A stretch of DNA of 26,883 bases, taken from assembly GCA_019422065.1 (NCBI GenBank), contig JAHZEA010000004.1, forward strand, positions 133,487 through 160,369. Reading direction: 5' to 3'. The position numbers were made by a program, and so were the translations under genes. The notes beneath the pieces are model-generated. The model searched no databases. It saw only the letters and a list, made by a program, of their open reading frames with translations, and was not told the DNA's origin. How positions within the stretch are numbered: position 1 is the first letter of the stretch; the number at the start of each line of letters is the position of its first letter. This DNA comes from Lachnospiraceae bacterium. Lineage in GTDB: Bacteria; Bacillota; Clostridia; Lachnospirales; Anaerotignaceae. Shown piece by piece: positions 25,178-26,883 of this stretch.

Positions 25178-26806
25178 ATGAAGAAAAATATAGGTAAAAT
25201 AATTTTAGCCAGTGCTTTGTGCTTATCTCTGCTTGCCGGATGCGGCAGTTCAAATTCTGGCAGTTCGTCTTCTGCATCTGCTTCAGGCAGCGGAACAGCC
25301 GAAACTTCTGAAACAACAGAAACAAAAGACGATTTGGTGTTTGTTAATTACAGGGATATTAGGGATTTAAATCCACATTTATACGCCGGAGAAATGTATG
25401 CACAGGAAATGATATTTGAAACTCTTGTTAATATAACAGAGGACGGATATGAAGGATGCCTTGCCGAATCATGGGATATAAGTGAGGATGGAAAAACCTA
25501 CACGTTTCATATAAGGCCGAATGTTACATTTTCAGATGGAGAAGTATGTGATGCTTATGCCATAAAAGCTAATTTTGACGCTATAATCGAAAATAAAGAA
25601 AGACACACATGGCTGGAAATGATGAATTTGCTTGTTGGTGTGTCTGCTCCGGATGAGAACACATTTGTTATAGAACTTTCTGAGCCGTATTATCCACTTC
25701 TTACAGAGCTTGGCGTAACAAGACCGTTTGCTATGATTTCGCCTGCTGCAATGAAAGACGGCAGCACAAAAGACGGTGTTAATGCTTACATAGGAACAGG
25801 TCCTTATATTTTACAGGATTTTGTAACAGATGAATATGCTGTTTTTGTTGCTAATGAAAATTATTGGGGAGAACAGCCAGCAATTAAGGAAATTACAGTA
25901 AAGGTTATACCAGACAATCAAACAAGAATACTTGCGTTGGAAAAAGGTGAGATTGACTTTATATTTGGCAAAAACATGATAGATGCTGATGCAATCAACC
26001 AGTATCAGGACAGTGAAGATTTTACTGTAGCATTATCTGACCCTACGTCTACAAGACAGATTGTATTAAATACAACTAACAGTATTCTTTCAGATAAAAC
26101 AGTAAGACAGGCTCTCCAGCATGCTACAAATAAACAGGCAATATCAGATGGAATATTCTATGGTTTGGAACAGCCGGCTGATACATTATTTGCCAAAACA
26201 GTTCCTTATTGCGATATAGGTTTAGAACCTTATGAATATAGTGCAGAACAGGCAGCACAAATGCTTGAAGAAGCCGGCTGGACTAAAGGTAGTGACGGAA
26301 TACTTACAAAAGACGGCCAAAGAATGTCCCTTGAGTTACTGTATAACAGCGATAGTGTTACAGAAAAGTCTATAGCTGAATATTTACAAAGCGAATATGG
26401 ACTTTTGGGAATTGAGCTTACAATCCATGGAGAAGAGGAACAGTCATACCGTGATAGAATGAAGGCCGGAGATTTTGACATGGTATTTAATATATGTTGG
26501 GGTACACCTTACGACCCACAGTCATCTTTAGCTGCTATGCGTGCCCCTGTTTATGGTGACTATGCAGCACAGCAGGGATTGGAAGACAAGAGCGAAATTG
26601 ATGAGGCTATAACAAACATTCTTGTTTCTACAGATGAAGCAGAGCGTCAGGAACTTTACACATTTGTTCTTACACGTCTGCACGAAGATGCTGTATATAT
26701 TCCACTTACTTACGAATGCAATAAAGCAATTTATCGTTCTGACATGAAAGGTTTCCATTTTACACAAACTCAGTATGAAGTACCTTTTGAGGATTTGTCA
26801 TTTTAA
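25178..26806 (+). CDS. nikA: NikA-like substrate-binding lipoprotein (SBP_bac_5)
   Basis: A 542-residue extracytoplasmic binding protein of the peptide/nickel class. The signal peptide (KKNIGKIILASALCLSLLAG) ends in a lipobox with Cys22, so it is lipid-anchored outside the membrane; a Ser-rich linker follows. VNYRDIRDLNPHLYAGEMYA, SWDISEDGKTYTFHI, NKERHTWLEMMNLL, LSEPYYPLLTELGVTRPF and IGTGPYILQDF are close to NikA-type nickel receptors, closer than to OppA. The ATG at 25178 follows GAGGAGG at seven bases. It would bring a nickel-chelate or related metallophore to a permease whose genes should follow beyond the right edge. A dipeptide substrate remains possible, since specificity cannot be settled by eye. 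Confidence 0.82.
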   Translation: MKKNIGKIILASALCLSLLAGCGSSNSGSSSSASASGSGTAETSETTETKDDLVFVNYRDIRDLNPHLYAGEMYAQEMIFETLVNITEDGYEGCLAESWDISEDGKTYTFHIRPNVTFSDGEVCDAYAIKANFDAIIENKERHTWLEMMNLLVGVSAPDENTFVIELSEPYYPLLTELGVTRPFAMISPAAMKDGSTKDGVNAYIGTGPYILQDFVTDEYAVFVANENYWGEQPAIKEITVKVIPDNQTRILALEKGEIDFIFGKNMIDADAINQYQDSEDFTVALSDPTSTRQIVLNTTNSILSDKTVRQALQHATNKQAISDGIFYGLEQPADTLFAKTVPYCDIGLEPYEYSAEQAAQMLEEAGWTKGSDGILTKDGQRMSLELLYNSDSVTEKSIAEYLQSEYGLLGIELTIHGEEEQSYRDRMKAGDFDMVFNICWGTPYDPQSSLAAMRAPVYGDYAAQQGLEDKSEIDEAITNILVSTDEAERQELYTFVLTRLHEDAVYIPLTYECNKAIYRSDMKGFHFTQTQYEVPFEDLSF

Positions 26807-26831
26807 ACAGCGCTTGTAAATTTGGATATTG

Positions 26832-26863
26832 GGACTGCCTGCCGGAAGGAGGCGGTCCTTTTT
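26832..26863 (+). terminator. Terminator or attenuator after the NikA-like gene
   Basis: GGACTGCCT pairs with AGGCGGTCC (one G-T pair) around a 9-base loop, then TTTTT. It sits in front of the next ribosome site, so it probably lets more binding protein than permease be made. Confidence 0.75.
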
Positions 26864-26870
26864 AATAAAC

Positions 26871-26878
26871 GGAAGGAG
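26871..26878 (+). promoter_or_regulatory. Ribosome binding site of the next gene
   Basis: GGAAGGAG lies five bases before the window ends, so a start codon should follow directly beyond it. By context this is expected to be a permease gene of the same transporter. Confidence 0.55.
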
Positions 26879-26883
26879 TAAAA

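Overview
The window is AT-rich, low-GC DNA with strong GGAGG-type ribosome binding sites, a lipobox lipoprotein, TetR and LysR regulators and heterodimeric ABC exporters. This suggests a Firmicutes chromosome, most likely a gut clostridium of the Lachnospiraceae type (inferred; no rRNA or marker gene is present).

The left ~18.7 kb look like a decaying integrated genomic island loaded with anti-phage functions. At the left edge is the 5' end of a Fic-family gene on the minus strand. Next comes a graveyard of mobile-element genes (about 1.6-3.36 kb): an excisionase-like HTH gene, a Tn916-type tyrosine integrase and a TnpV-like gene, all broken by stops and frameshifts. The first live block (3.5-9.2 kb, plus strand) is an apparent operon: a small XRE regulator, two D12-class adenine methyltransferases, an AlwI-family restriction endonuclease (together a probable type IIS restriction-modification system), a Shedu-type nuclease whose 5' end appears frameshifted, and a small unknown ORF. 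On the minus strand follows an AbiH-type abortive infection gene. A decayed large serine recombinase then runs into a P-loop/cytidine-deaminase protein of the anti-phage dCTP deaminase (AvcD-like) type. About 2.2 kb of non-coding, decayed DNA includes a remnant of a second tyrosine integrase. The last island genes are a TcmP-like protein and an SPL-type radical SAM protein with a C-x3-C-x3-C motif. This pair is the best candidate here for a poorly described system.

The right island boundary appears to be a tRNA 3' fragment (tRNA-Gly-like) at 18682-18712, joined directly to a terminator and then a run of five consecutive hairpins. It fits an attachment site where an element entered the 3' end of a tRNA gene whose intact copy would lie beyond the left edge.

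Beyond ~18.7 kb the DNA looks like ordinary chromosome: a nonsense-interrupted gene of unknown function, a heterodimeric ABC exporter pair, the TetR regulator upstream of them with a near-perfect palindromic operator over its own promoter, a LysR regulator, and a NikA-like lipoprotein. A terminator and a fresh ribosome binding site at the right edge imply that further transporter genes follow. All family names were assigned from recognised motifs, not from a database search.
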